DNA of 8,223 nucleotides, taken from NCBI GenBank assembly GCA_026710565.1, contig JAPOQV010000136.1, positions 1-8,223 on the forward strand, in the 5' to 3' direction. Shown here one piece after another: positions 1-7,743 of the stretch. Both the position numbers and the translations under genes were made by a program. Source of the stretch: Spirochaetaceae bacterium (GTDB lineage: Bacteria > Spirochaetota > Spirochaetia > SZUA-6 > Bin103). How positions within the stretch are numbered: position 1 is the stretch's first letter; every line of letters starts with the position of its first letter. The notes under the pieces were generated by a model. It saw nothing but the letters and a program-made list of their open reading frames with translations. It did not search any database and was not told where the DNA came from.

Positions 1-91
1 GCAGGCCGGCGACCGCGGGGCGGCCGCCGGACCGCGGGGGGCGACCAGCCGCCGTCGCGTCCGGCTCGGGACTACGGTCGGGCTCGGCCAT
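1..91 (-). CDS. Possible N-terminus of next transporter gene (partial)
   Basis: An ATG at 89-91 on the minus strand opens a frame that stays open to the window edge (30 codons). It starts 9 nt after the stop of the family-5 binding protein. The visible residues begin MAEPDRSPEPDATAAG and are hydrophilic and rich in Pro, Ala, Gly and Arg, with no recognisable domain. In family-5 ABC operons the binding protein is usually followed by two permease genes, and some permeases carry a disordered N-terminal tail like this, so a permease start is the natural guess. Only a weak GGA lies upstream of the ATG. In GC-rich DNA a 30-codon open frame is weak evidence on its own, so the call rests mainly on position. 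Confidence 0.3.
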   Translation of the reverse strand, partial: MAEPDRSPEPDATAAGRPPRSGGRPAVAGL

Positions 92-100
92 CCATCCGTG

Positions 101-1978
101 CTATTCGCCGTCGAGCAGGTACAGGTAGGTCGAGTCCAGTCCGTTCAGGGTGTCGTAGAACACGTTGCCCCACTTGTTGCGCACCGCCACGAAGCGGAAC
201 GGGTAGACGATGTACATCTTCGGCACCTGGTCGAGCAGGATGCGCTGGTACTCGTCGTAGATCGCCTTCGCCGCCTCCTTGTCGATCGTGAAGCGGCCCT
301 CGTTGTAGAGGTAGTCGACGCGCGCCTCCCAATCCGTGTACGGCTCCTCCTGCAGCGGATGCCACAGGTGGAAGTTGCCCTTGGACTGCCACACGTTGCT
401 GCCGCCCTCCGGCCAGTAGTTGGAGCCGAGCGAGGCGGTGGCCACGTGCCAGTCGTAGGTGCTGATCAGCATCTCGACCAGCTTCTGGAAGTCGATCGGC
501 CGCACGTTGCCGGTGATGCCGATCGCCTTCAGCTCGTCGGAGAAGATGTTCATGATGTCGACCCCGACGTTGTTCTCCGTGCCGACGTGGATGTCGAACT
601 CGATGTGGTTGCCGTCGGCGTCCTCCATCAGCCCGTCCGCGTTGGGGCGGATGCCGATCTCGGCGAGCAGGTCGCGCGCCCGGTCCGGGGCGTAGTCGAA
701 CTCCTGACTGATCGACTCGTCGAAGTAGGGGTTGGCACGGGCGAAGAAGTGCAGCGCCGGCTCGGCCAGGCCGCGGTACACCTGGCTGGCGATGCGGTCG
801 CGGTTCAGCACCGAGCTCATGGCCTGCCGGAACTTCGTCTGGCTGAACCAGCTATAGACCAGCGGGTCCATGGTGTCGGGGTTCTGGTTGAAGGAGATGA
901 ACGCGGAGCCCAGGGTCGGGCCGCCGTTGTAGACGGTGTAGTCGGGGTCCTCGGCGTTGAGCAGCTCGTCCATGTCCTCGGGCCGCAGCGTGAAGGAGTC
1001 CTTCTTGCCCTCCTTGAACAGCAGCAGCTCCGTGTTCCAGTCCGGCACGATCTGGAAGACCAGCTTCTCGATGTACGGCAGCGTGACGCCAGCCGCATCC
1101 GTCTTCCAGTAGTTGGGGTTGCGCTCGGCCACCACGCGCACGCCGGGCTCGTACTCGGTGAGGTAGTACTCCCCGATCGAGGGAATGGTCTTCGGGTCGG
1201 TGTCGACGCTGAACAGGTTGAGTACGCCCTCGGCGCCGCCCTCCTGCTTGGCCGGCTCGTAGACGTAGCGCGGGCCGAAGTCCATGTTCGTGGACAGGAT
1301 CGGGTTGGCGACGATGCGCGGGTAGTGGAACGCGACCGTGAGCTCGTCGAGCTTCTCCACCTCGATGCGTGCCTCCGAGCCGTCCGGCATCTCGATGAAC
1401 TGGCCGGCGTAGCCCGGCTGCTGCAACCCCTGATCGCCCTCGATCTCGTCGTACCAGAACACGATGTCGTCGGCGGTCACCTGCACGCGGGTGTCGGGAT
1501 CGGCCAGCGTGGTCCAGTACAGGTCGTCGCGCAGGGTGTAGATGACGGTGAGCGTGTCGGCCTCCTCGTCGACCTCCACCTCGAAGCTGGCCAGGTTGGG
1601 GAGGAACTCGCGCGTGTAGGGGTCGTAGTCGGCCAGGGAGTCGAACAGCACGCCGACCACCGCGCCGGTGTCGCCGTCGCGGGCGGACATGGTGTTGAAG
1701 GTCTTGGGGTCGTTGTTGATGGCGGACAGCCACGTGCCGCCCACCGTCCCCAGGGCCCACTCCTGGCCGCCCGGGCGCGTGACGGTCTTGGCCAGGATCT
1801 CGGCGCGCGCCTGTTCGCGCTCCGACATCGCCTCGCCCTCGGTCATCTCTTCCTCGACCGCCCGGGCTCCGGCCGTCGTCGCCAGCAGACCGAGCATGGC
1901 GGCGACGAGCGGCAGCACGGAGATCGCTCGCACGGCCCGGATCAGGCCGCGCACGGTGGTCGACTGGTCGTTCTTCAT
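101..1978 (-). CDS. ABC transporter substrate-binding protein, family 5 (peptide/nickel type)
   Basis: This is a periplasmic solute-binding protein of the SBP_bac_5 (DppA/OppA-like) family, 625 aa. It would deliver a peptide or similar solute to an inner-membrane ABC permease pair. The N-terminus has a basic stretch (R10-R17), a hydrophobic core (about 19-37) and an ARA cleavage site near residue 40. There is no lipobox Cys. An acidic linker follows (about 41-66, EEEMTEGEAMSE). The mature fold begins near GGTWLSAINNDPKTFN (80-95), the family pattern GGTL...NDPKTLN. Other family-like stretches are LFDSLADYDPYTREFLPNLA, TLRDDLYW and VTADDIVFWYDEI (about 111-179), and later RVVAERNPNYWK. The length is at the upper end for the family and nothing appears truncated. 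The ATG at 1978 gives a good signal peptide but has no clear Shine-Dalgarno. A terminator upstream separates it from the sugar operon, so it probably starts its own transcript. The ligand cannot be told from sequence. Confidence 0.93.
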   Translation of the reverse strand: MKNDQSTTVRGLIRAVRAISVLPLVAAMLGLLATTAGARAVEEEMTEGEAMSEREQARAEILAKTVTRPGGQEWALGTVGGTWLSAINNDPKTFNTMSARDGDTGAVVGVLFDSLADYDPYTREFLPNLASFEVEVDEEADTLTVIYTLRDDLYWTTLADPDTRVQVTADDIVFWYDEIEGDQGLQQPGYAGQFIEMPDGSEARIEVEKLDELTVAFHYPRIVANPILSTNMDFGPRYVYEPAKQEGGAEGVLNLFSVDTDPKTIPSIGEYYLTEYEPGVRVVAERNPNYWKTDAAGVTLPYIEKLVFQIVPDWNTELLLFKEGKKDSFTLRPEDMDELLNAEDPDYTVYNGGPTLGSAFISFNQNPDTMDPLVYSWFSQTKFRQAMSSVLNRDRIASQVYRGLAEPALHFFARANPYFDESISQEFDYAPDRARDLLAEIGIRPNADGLMEDADGNHIEFDIHVGTENNVGVDIMNIFSDELKAIGITGNVRPIDFQKLVEMLISTYDWHVATASLGSNYWPEGGSNVWQSKGNFHLWHPLQEEPYTDWEARVDYLYNEGRFTIDKEAAKAIYDEYQRILLDQVPKMYIVYPFRFVAVRNKWGNVFYDTLNGLDSTYLYLLDGE

Positions 1979-1985
1979 AACAACC

Positions 1986-1991
1986 AGTCTA
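1986..1991 (-). promoter_or_regulatory. Candidate -10 box for the family-5 binding protein
   Basis: On the minus strand TAGACT (4 of 6 matches to TATAAT, with the key T-A-T positions kept) lies 7 nt before the ATG at 1978. No convincing -35 box is found 16-18 nt upstream. The distance would put transcription start at or very near the ATG, giving a leaderless or nearly leaderless mRNA, which fits the lack of a Shine-Dalgarno. This is a weak call from pattern only. Confidence 0.25.
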
Positions 1992-2033
1992 CCGGATGCA
2001 AGGGTTTCTTACCGCGCAGGTGTCGCAAATGGC

Positions 2034-2063
2034 GACGCCCCACCCGGCAAGGGGTGGGGCGTC
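2034..2063 (-). terminator. Strong hairpin terminator after the sugar-transport operon
   Basis: There is a perfect 12-bp inverted repeat: GACGCCCCACCC (2034-2045) and GGGTGGGGCGTC (2052-2063), separated by a 6-nt loop. It starts 33 nt past the stop codon of the sugar-binding protein. On the minus strand the stem is followed by GCCATTTGCG, so the U-tract is short and imperfect. On the plus strand there is no T-run at all, so the minus strand is the likely direction. It would end the 7699-2097 operon and insulate the downstream family-5 binding protein. Confidence 0.75.
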
Positions 2064-2068
2064 TGAAG

Positions 2069-2086
2069 CGCGCGTGATACCGCGCG
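2069..2086 (-). repeat. Small GC inverted repeat before the terminator
   Basis: CGCGCG at 2069-2074 and CGCGCG at 2081-2086 form a 6-bp stem with a TGATAC loop. It lies between the stop codon at 2097 and the main terminator stem. In the mRNA it could add a second 3' hairpin that protects the transcript end. CG-only arms are easy to get by chance in DNA this GC-rich. Confidence 0.35.
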
Positions 2087-2096
2087 AGCAGTCAGG

Positions 2097-3137
2097 TCAG
2101 CGGGCGGCGGCCTCCACGTTGTCCTTGTCGTAGACCGTGAACGGTCCCATCAGCACCCGCAGGCCCTGGTCCCTGGTGGGATCCTTGTGGATGGTGTACG
2201 TGCCCATGCGCCCGGCCTCGAAGGACTCGCCCTCGACGCCCTCCATCTGCCCGGTGGCGATGAGATAGGTCACGTAGTAGGTAAGGTAGCGCAGGGCGAC
2301 GAAGTTCCAGAGCGCGAACTCCGGGGCACAGCCGTTCAGCGTGAAGCTCACCATCTCCGCCGGCAGGCCCAGGCCGCTCACCTTGATCTCGTCGCAGAGG
2401 TCCTCGTCCTGCAGCGCCTTCGAGGCGGCGGCGATGCCGACCGTGGTCGGCGCCATGAGCAGCTTCAGGTCCGGGTACTTGTCGATGAGCGCCAGCGCCT
2501 GGTTGTAGCTCTTCTCCGACTGGTCGTCGCCGTAGACGATGTCCACCAGGTTGAGCGCCGCGTACTTGTCGTCCTCCAGGGCGTTCTGCATGGCGGCGAT
2601 CCAGGAGTTCTGATTGGCGGCGTCCGGGGTCGCCGACAGCACGGCGAAGTCGCCGCCGTCGGAGCCAAGGATGTTGAGCGCCATGTCGGCCATCACCACG
2701 CCGGTCTCGTCGAAGTCGACCTGGGCGACGAACACCTGCTCGCCTTCCGCCGACGGAATCTGCGAGTCCCAGGTCACCACCGTCAGTCCGGCTTCGCGGG
2801 CCGCGACGGCGGCGGGGGCGATCTGGTCGCCGGCGTTGTTGGAGATCATGATGCCGTCCTGACCCTGCGTGGTGGCGGTGGTCACGATCTCGATCTGGCC
2901 TGCGACGCTGTTCTCCGGGGTCGGACCGATGAACTCCAGCGTGCCCGGGTTGCCGAGCTCTTCGTGCGCCTCGCGCGCGCCGGTGTGCGCCTGGTCGAAC
3001 ACCAGGATGCCGATGAACTTCGGCATCAGGACGAGGTCGGCCTCCATGCCCTTGGTGGCCATGACCTGCGCCTGGGCGGCGCCCGCGCCCAGGATCAGGG
3101 CGAGGGCAAATGCGGTCGTCAGTCGTGTGATTCTCAT
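2097..3137 (-). CDS. Sugar ABC transporter substrate-binding protein, RhaS/LsrB family
   Basis: This is a periplasmic sugar-binding protein of the type I (ribose-binding-like) fold, 346 aa, normal for the family. The signal peptide [19 protein letters not shown] ends in AQA, with cleavage near residue 23, and there is no lipobox. RhaS-like landmarks are VVTWDSQIP (about 120-128), [20 protein letters not shown] (199-218), [14 protein letters not shown] (229-242), [18 protein letters not shown] (252-269), EFALWN (273-278) and the C-terminal [10 protein letters not shown] (331-340). Rhamnose-binding proteins carry close counterparts of these ([29 protein letters not shown]). The related autoinducer-2 protein LsrB shares the fold, so rhamnose is a guess and another deoxysugar or polyol is possible. 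Cys248 and Cys270 could form a disulfide. It is the last gene of the operon, 33 nt after the second permease. The ATG at 3137 has GAGG 9 nt upstream, partly inside a hairpin. Confidence 0.92.
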   Translation of the reverse strand: MRITRLTTAFALALILGAGAAQAQVMATKGMEADLVLMPKFIGILVFDQAHTGAREAHEELGNPGTLEFIGPTPENSVAGQIEIVTTATTQGQDGIMISNNAGDQIAPAAVAAREAGLTVVTWDSQIPSAEGEQVFVAQVDFDETGVVMADMALNILGSDGGDFAVLSATPDAANQNSWIAAMQNALEDDKYAALNLVDIVYGDDQSEKSYNQALALIDKYPDLKLLMAPTTVGIAAASKALQDEDLCDEIKVSGLGLPAEMVSFTLNGCAPEFALWNFVALRYLTYYVTYLIATGQMEGVEGESFEAGRMGTYTIHKDPTRDQGLRVLMGPFTVYDKDNVEAAAR

Positions 3138-3141
3138 GGCG

Positions 3142-3161
3142 CGGAGCCTCGTATGGCTCCG
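3142..3161 (-). promoter_or_regulatory. Intercistronic hairpin over the binding-protein ribosome site
   Basis: A perfect 7-bp stem (3142-3148 with 3155-3161) and 6-nt loop fills most of the gap between the second permease and the sugar-binding protein. On the minus strand the likely Shine-Dalgarno GAGG (3147-3150) sits half in the loop and half in the stem, 9 nt before the ATG at 3137. The hairpin could tune translation of the binding protein or protect the 5' end of a processed message. There is no T-run after it, so it is not a terminator. The structure is seen in sequence; the function is inferred. Confidence 0.5.
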
Positions 3162-3170
3162 TTCAGGAAG

Positions 3171-4184
3171 TCAAGATTGCCCGTCCGGGACGTGCGGACG
3201 GGCGCCGGAGACGCGGTCCAGGAAACCGCGCACGTTCGGGATCATCGCGGACAGGATCAGCAGGATGCCGATGACGCCGGCCTGCAGGTGCCCGGTGATG
3301 TTGCTGAGCGACATGCCGTTGCGCAGGTAAAGGACGATCAGGATCGACAGCAGCACGCCGTAGATGGAGCCGGCGCCGCCGAAGATGCTCACCCCGCCCA
3401 GCAGCACGATGGTGATGATGTCGAGCTCGAAGCCCAGCCCCATGTCCCCGCGCACGGTGCCCAGGCGCGCCGCGAACAGGATCCCGGCCAGCGCGGAGAG
3501 CAGCCCGGAGACCGTGAACAGCAGCATCTTGACCCGCGCGACGTTGATGCCGGAGTAGCGGGCCACGTCCTGGTTGATGCCGATGACCTGCACCTGCCGG
3601 CCGAACCCGCTGTAGCGCAGGACCACCACCGCCACCACCAGCAGGCCGAAGAAGATCAGCATGGAGAGCGGGAACGGGCCGAGCAGCGGCTTCTGGCCGA
3701 GCGCCTCGAACCACGCAGGGAACTCCTTGATGGAGCGGTCCTCGACCAGCACGCGGGCGAGTCCCCGGAAGCCGATCAGCATCGCCAGCGTCACCACCAG
3801 GGACGGCAGGCGCACCACGGTGATCCAGAACCCGTTGAAGGCACCGCCGGCGATCCCGAGCAGGAGGCAGATGGCCAGCGCCGCCGGCATGGGAATCCCC
3901 TGCTGGATCAGCCAGCCGAGGGCGCAGGCGGACAGGCCCATCATCGACGCGACCGACAGGTCGATCTCTCCGTTGAGGATGATGAAGGCCATGATGAGGA
4001 CGACGATCACCTTCTCGATCGAGAGGGCGAACAGGTTGATCTGGTTGCCGACGGTGAGGAAGGACGGGGAGGTGAGGGCGTTCGCCGCCACGATGCCGAG
4101 CAGCAGCCCGGCCAGGAATCCCTCCCAGGTCTTGAAGCGGGCGCCGATCGCGGCCGCCACTCCAGCGGGTCCCACGCCGCTCAC
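3171..4184 (-). CDS. Sugar ABC transporter permease 2 (RhaP/RhaQ/LsrD-like)
   Basis: This is an inner-membrane permease of the BPD_transp_2 (ribose/rhamnose/AI-2) family, 337 aa. It would form the translocation channel with the upstream permease. Family landmarks are EIDLSVAS (73-80) after a hydrophobic helix, [19 protein letters not shown] (195-213), and the ATPase-contacting loop [13 protein letters not shown] followed by [12 protein letters not shown] (248-273). Eight to ten hydrophobic segments are visible, starting at about 23-35. The frame extends further upstream, but GTG at 4184 is the best start. It has GGAGG 8 nt upstream (4193-4197), overlaps the previous stop by 4 bases (GTGA), and gives a family-length protein. 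The overlap implies translational coupling. The EIDLSVAS form resembles rhamnose-type permeases. Confidence 0.92.
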   Translation of the reverse strand: MSGVGPAGVAAAIGARFKTWEGFLAGLLLGIVAANALTSPSFLTVGNQINLFALSIEKVIVVLIMAFIILNGEIDLSVASMMGLSACALGWLIQQGIPMPAALAICLLLGIAGGAFNGFWITVVRLPSLVVTLAMLIGFRGLARVLVEDRSIKEFPAWFEALGQKPLLGPFPLSMLIFFGLLVVAVVVLRYSGFGRQVQVIGINQDVARYSGINVARVKMLLFTVSGLLSALAGILFAARLGTVRGDMGLGFELDIITIVLLGGVSIFGGAGSIYGVLLSILIVLYLRNGMSLSNITGHLQAGVIGILLILSAMIPNVRGFLDRVSGARPHVPDGQS

Positions 4185-5170
4185 GAGCCCCGCCTCCGCT
4201 TCATGATCAGGCTGTCGACGGCGACCGAGACCAGGATCAGCAGGCCGAGCAGCGCGTCGCGCAGGAACTCGCTCACCTGCAGCGAGCGGATCAGGCTGTT
4301 CTCCAGCAGGTCGATCAGGATCGCTCCCAGCACGGCGCCGAGCGCGCTGCCCGCGCCGCCGAAGATGTTGACGCCGCCCACCACGACGGCGGCCACCGAC
4401 TTGAGCTCCAGGCCGAGGCCGGCGACCACGGTGATGTTGCCGAAGCGGGCCAGGAACAGGAATCCGGCGAGCCCGGCCAGCGCCCCGCACAGCGTGAAGG
4501 CGGTGAACACCAGACCCCGGGTGGGAAACCCGGCGTGGTGGGCGGCATCGGGGTTGGAGCCGATGGCGTACAGCCGGCGGCCGAACGACGAGTACTTGAG
4601 CAGGAGCTGGAAGAGCACGGCAACCCCCAGCATGACGACCACCACCACCCGCAGGTGCAGGCGTCCGAAGCTGACCACGTTGAGGCGCGGCAGATCGACC
4701 AGCCACTGCGGCAGGTTGACGGTCAGGATGGTCTGCGCGTCGGAGTACTCGACCAGTACGGTGCGGAACAGGGCGAGGGTGCCGAGGGTGACGATGATCG
4801 CGGGCACCCGGCACCAGGCGACGATGGCGCCGTTGCACGCGCCGAGCGCGGCCCCGAGGCCGATGCACATCGCCACCGCCACCAGCGGGTGGATGTCGTT
4901 GGCCAGCGAGAGCTGCTGGCCAACGAAATAGGCGGTGAAGCCCACGACGGAGCCGACGGAGAGGTCGATGTTGCGGGTCAGCACCACCAGGGTCTGGCCG
5001 ATGGCAAGGATCGCCAGGATCGTGACGCTCGCCGACACCCGGTTGAACAGGCGGGCGCTCAGGTAGTTCTGGATGATCAGCGAGAAGCCGACCAGCACCA
5101 GCACGATGAGCAGTACCAGCACGCCCTCGCGCCGGGTCTCGGCGCGCAGGCGGCCGGCGCGGAGTCTCAC
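4181..5170 (-). CDS. Sugar ABC transporter permease 1 (RhaP/RhaQ/LsrC-like)
   Basis: This is the first of two inner-membrane permeases of the BPD_transp_2 family, 329 aa. After a short basic N-terminus ([14 protein letters not shown]) come a long hydrophobic helix (about 16-33) and then NIDLSVGS (67-74), the family's conserved segment. [18 protein letters not shown] (197-214) and [10 protein letters not shown]...[12 protein letters not shown] (251-275) follow; the latter includes the loop that contacts the ATPase. The C-terminal tail KRRRGS is basic, as expected on the cytoplasmic side. The GTG at 5170 is chosen because it overlaps the ATPase stop as GTGA, has AGGGGG about 9 nt upstream, and gives the usual length. 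An ATG in the same frame at 5926 lies deep inside the ATPase gene and would add about 250 non-family residues. The two permeases are clear paralogues and probably form a heterodimer. Confidence 0.92.
   Translation of the reverse strand: MRLRAGRLRAETRREGVLVLLIVLVLVGFSLIIQNYLSARLFNRVSASVTILAILAIGQTLVVLTRNIDLSVGSVVGFTAYFVGQQLSLANDIHPLVAVAMCIGLGAALGACNGAIVAWCRVPAIIVTLGTLALFRTVLVEYSDAQTILTVNLPQWLVDLPRLNVVSFGRLHLRVVVVVMLGVAVLFQLLLKYSSFGRRLYAIGSNPDAAHHAGFPTRGLVFTAFTLCGALAGLAGFLFLARFGNITVVAGLGLELKSVAAVVVGGVNIFGGAGSALGAVLGAILIDLLENSLIRSLQVSEFLRDALLGLLILVSVAVDSLIMKRRRGS
4193..4197 (-). promoter_or_regulatory. Ribosome binding site fixing the permease 2 start
   Basis: GGAGG on the minus strand lies 8 nt before the GTG at 4184. 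It falls inside the last codons of the preceding permease and decides this GTG over far-upstream ATGs in the same frame. Confidence 0.7.
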
Positions 5171-6711
5171 GGCGTCACGCCCCCTGCGGCGGCGTCCGCG
5201 GTCCGTTCCCGCTCGCCGGTGGCGAGGGACATGACCGCCTCCTGGGTGGCTTCCTCCCGCTCCAGGATGCCCATCTGGCGCCCCTCGCGCATGACCAGGA
5301 TGCGGTCGCTCATCGCCAGCACCTCCGGCAGGTCGGAGGAGATGAACAGGATGGCCATCCCCTGCTCGGCCAGCTCCCGCACCATGGCGTGCACCTCGGC
5401 CTTGGCGCCGACGTCGATGCCACGGGTCGGCTCGTCGAGGACGAGGATCCTGGGCCGCGTGTTCAGCCACTTGCCGAACATGACCTTCTGCTGGTTGCCG
5501 CCGGACAGCTTGGCGACCACGTGCATGGTGGATGGCGCCTTGATCTGCAGCCGCTGCCGGAACCTCTCGGCCGCCTCTTCTTCGGCGGCACGGCGGATGA
5601 GGCCGAACCGCGACAGGTAGCGGCGCAGCACCGGCAGCGTGATGTTGGCCGTGATCGACAGCGGCATGGCCAGCCCGAACTTGCGGCGGTCCTCGGTCAT
5701 GTAGGCCACCCCGGCCTGCTGGGCGGCCCGCGGCGATGCGATCCGCCGTTCGCTGCCGTCGATCTCGATGGTGCCGTGGTCGGCAGGCTCCATGCCGAAC
5801 AGGGCCAGGCCGACGTCCGTCCGGCGCGAGCCCACCAGCCCGGCGAATCCCAGCACCTCGCCCGAGTGCAGGTCGAAGTCGATCCCGGAGAACACGCCCT
5901 CCCGGCCCAGGCCGCGCACGCGGCACACCCGCTCGCCGACGGTCCGCTCGTGCCCGACCCCATAGAACTGGTCCACCTCCCGTCCCACCATGTCGCGGAT
6001 GAGGAGCTCGCGGGTCACCTCCGAGGCCGGGCGCGTGGAGACGTGCTCGCCGTCGCGCAGCACGGTGATCCGGTCCGCGATCTGGAACACCTCCTCCAGC
6101 CGGTGGGTGATGAACAGGACCGTCACCCCCCGGTCGCGCAACTGGCGGGCCGCCTGGAAGAGTTGTCCGACCTCATGCTCGGAGAGCGACGCGGTGGGCT
6201 CGTCCATGATCAGGACCTTCACCTCGAGCGAGATCGCCTTCGCGATCTCCACCGCCTGCTGCGCGGCCAGGGTGAGTCCTCGGGCAGGGGCGCGCACGTC
6301 GAGCCGCACGCCCAGGCTCTCCAGGATCTCCTCGGCTTCCGCGTACATGCGGCGCCAGTTGGTCAGCAGTCCCTGCTCGCGGTGGGTGATGAAGATGTTC
6401 TCGGCCACGTCCAGGTCCGGGAACAGCAGCGGCTCCTGGTAGACGGCGGCCAGCCCGGCCGCCTGCGCCTCCTGCGCGTTGGCCAGGTGGACGGCCTCAC
6501 CCTCGACGAGGACCTCGCCCGCGTCGCCCTGCACGACGCCGGTCAGGATCTTGATCAGGGTCGACTTGCCGGCGCCGTTCTCCCCGACCAGCGCGTGGAT
6601 CTCGCCCGCGTGCAGCGACAGCGACACGTCGCTGAGCGCCTGCGTCATGTCGAAGCGCTTGGAGAGACTGCGCACCTCCAGCAGCGGTACGCCGCCGGCT
6701 GCCGCCGTCAT
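5167..6711 (-). CDS. Sugar ABC transporter ATP-binding protein, two ABC domains (RhaT/LsrA/RbsA-like)
   Basis: This is the cytoplasmic ATPase that powers the transporter, 514 aa, typical for fused double-domain sugar importers. Domain 1 has Walker [10 protein letters not shown] (43-51), Q-loop YQEP (91-94), a divergent signature [14 protein letters not shown] (146-159), Walker [11 protein letters not shown] (166-175) and switch His203 in [10 protein letters not shown]. In domain 2 the Walker A position reads GLVGSRRTD and lacks the Lys. It also has a canonical signature LSGGNQQ (402-408), Walker [13 protein letters not shown] (421-432) and a switch region reading FISSDLPEV without His. The missing second-domain Lys and His and the weak first signature are usual in this family, so probably one ATP site is fully competent. 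The ATG at 6711 lies 7 nt after the dehydrogenase stop with GGGAG about 10 nt upstream. Its stop overlaps the start of permease 1. Confidence 0.95.
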   Translation of the reverse strand: MTAAAGGVPLLEVRSLSKRFDMTQALSDVSLSLHAGEIHALVGENGAGKSTLIKILTGVVQGDAGEVLVEGEAVHLANAQEAQAAGLAAVYQEPLLFPDLDVAENIFITHREQGLLTNWRRMYAEAEEILESLGVRLDVRAPARGLTLAAQQAVEIAKAISLEVKVLIMDEPTASLSEHEVGQLFQAARQLRDRGVTVLFITHRLEEVFQIADRITVLRDGEHVSTRPASEVTRELLIRDMVGREVDQFYGVGHERTVGERVCRVRGLGREGVFSGIDFDLHSGEVLGFAGLVGSRRTDVGLALFGMEPADHGTIEIDGSERRIASPRAAQQAGVAYMTEDRRKFGLAMPLSITANITLPVLRRYLSRFGLIRRAAEEEAAERFRQRLQIKAPSTMHVVAKLSGGNQQKVMFGKWLNTRPRILVLDEPTRGIDVGAKAEVHAMVRELAEQGMAILFISSDLPEVLAMSDRILVMREGRQMGILEREEATQEAVMSLATGERERTADAAAGGVTP

Positions 6712-6718
6712 CGGGCCG

Positions 6719-7699
6719 TCACTCCCAGTGGAACAGGACGCCCAATGCCTGCTCCGGGTGCTCGTAGAGCAGGTCGTAGCCGGCCTTTAGCTCCTTGCCG
6801 TCGAGACGGTGGGTGATCAGCGGCTGCACCTGCACCTCGCCCGCTGCCAGGGCCGCCATCGCGGTGCTGGCCATCGCGGCGCGGTCGGCAGTGGGCGGGT
6901 AGCTCACCAGTACGCGCTTGCCCTGGAAGTTGTCCACGTCGAGCGGCAACGGCGCGTTCTGGTACTTGGCGTTCACCTGGATGAGCCCCCCGGGGGCGAG
7001 CATCTTCTGCGCCTGCTCGAAGGAGGCGATGCCGGGTGGGCCGCCGACGCAGTCGACGACGATGGTTGCCCCCTCGCCGCCGGTCAGCCGCCGCACCGCC
7101 TCCACGGGGTCCTCCTCGCTTGCGTTCACGACCTCGGGCGCGCCCACCTCGCGGGCGATGCGGCAGCGGATCTCCAGCGTATCCACGGCGATGAGCTGGG
7201 CCGGCCGGAAGCGCCGGGCGAACTGCATGACCAGGCTGCCCACCAGCCCCTGGCCCAGCACGGCGACGCGGTCGTCCGCGGTGATCTGGAGCGCCTGCGC
7301 CCATCCCGCGCCGCTGCTCGCGAGCGGATGGAACGTCCCCTGCTCGAAGGAGAGCTCCGGATGCAGCCGGTGCAGGCGGTCGGCGCGCGCATCGGCGGCC
7401 AGCGAGCACAGGGAGTACTCGGCGTGCGGAGCGGTGGCCACGACCCGGTCGCCGGCCGCGAAGCCCCTGACGCGGTCGCCGGCCGCCTCGACGATCCCGG
7501 TGGTGGAGTACCCCATGGCGCTCGGGCTCACCGGCCCCTCCATCACGTAGCGCCGCCACAGCTCCGAGCCGCGGCTGATCAGGCTTACGCGCGTCCGCGT
7601 CAGCACCTCCTCCGGTCCGGGCTCGGGCACCGGCACCTGCTCCAGGAAGACGTTGCCGACGCCCTCACCCTTCGCCGCTCGCCACATCGTCTCCGCCAT
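6719..7699 (-). CDS. MDR-family NAD(P)-dependent dehydrogenase lacking zinc ligands
   Basis: This is a medium-chain dehydrogenase/reductase, 326 aa. An N-terminal GroES-like domain (about 1-130) is followed by a Rossmann domain with [16 protein letters not shown] (145-160), which holds GxGxxG at 149-154. An Asp (173, AVDTLEIR) ends the second strand, which favours NAD over NADP. Classical zinc enzymes have a catalytic Cys and a GHE motif. Here those regions read SLISRGSE (39-46) and MGYSTTG (62-68), so the catalytic zinc ligands are missing. No four-Cys structural zinc lobe is visible either. It therefore resembles the zinc-independent SRG(S/T)E-type MDR proteins that often go with sugar, polyol or pigment pathways. 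As first gene of the operon it may oxidise the imported carbohydrate or a product of it (inference). The ATG at 7699 has a strong ribosome site 8 nt upstream. The exact substrate is unknown. Confidence 0.88.
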   Translation of the reverse strand: MAETMWRAAKGEGVGNVFLEQVPVPEPGPEEVLTRTRVSLISRGSELWRRYVMEGPVSPSAMGYSTTGIVEAAGDRVRGFAAGDRVVATAPHAEYSLCSLAADARADRLHRLHPELSFEQGTFHPLASSGAGWAQALQITADDRVAVLGQGLVGSLVMQFARRFRPAQLIAVDTLEIRCRIAREVGAPEVVNASEEDPVEAVRRLTGGEGATIVVDCVGGPPGIASFEQAQKMLAPGGLIQVNAKYQNAPLPLDVDNFQGKRVLVSYPPTADRAAMASTAMAALAAGEVQVQPLITHRLDGKELKAGYDLLYEHPEQALGVLFHWE

Positions 7700-7707
7700 C
7701 GCCGCTC

Positions 7708-7713
7708 CCTCCT
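7708..7713 (-). promoter_or_regulatory. Strong ribosome binding site of the operon's first gene
   Basis: AGGAGG on the minus strand, 8 nt before the ATG at 7699, is the best Shine-Dalgarno in the window. It supports this start for the dehydrogenase. Confidence 0.75.
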
Positions 7714-7743
7714 CTGTCGGAATCCCGAATGTTGGTAGAAATC

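Noticed and set aside
98..2077. Plus-strand open frame of 659 codons opposite the family-5 binding protein
   Set aside because: It mirrors the minus-strand gene, has repetitive His/Val/Asp/Leu composition and no recognisable domain, and runs through the terminator region. The minus-strand frame has a signal peptide and family motifs.
4185..4868. N-terminal extension of permease 2 up to an ATG at 4868
   Set aside because: The extension lies inside permease 1 and has no membrane segments. The GTG at 4184 with GGAGG 8 nt upstream fits much better.
2187..4931. Plus-strand open frame of 914 codons opposite the permeases and the sugar-binding protein
   Set aside because: Its product is low-complexity (rich in His, Asp, Gln, Arg and Val) with no domain. 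It spans three well-supported minus-strand genes and their gaps. In GC-rich DNA the antisense frame of a real gene rarely meets a stop, so this is a shadow.
5171..5926. N-terminal extension of permease 1 up to an ATG at 5926
   Set aside because: The extra 250 or so residues are Arg/Gly/Pro-rich shadow of the ATPase gene. The GTG at 5170 has a ribosome site, a GTGA overlap and gives family length.
5167..6711. Loss of the Walker A Lys and the switch His in the second ABC domain as a sign of a broken ATPase
   Set aside because: A degenerate second nucleotide site with GLVG-type Walker A and SS(D/E)LPEV at the switch is normal for double-domain sugar ABC ATPases, so it is not damage.
5389..6816. 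Plus-strand open frame of 475 codons opposite the ATPase
   Set aside because: The minus strand carries clear Walker A, signature and Walker B motifs in the right order, and the plus product has no domain.
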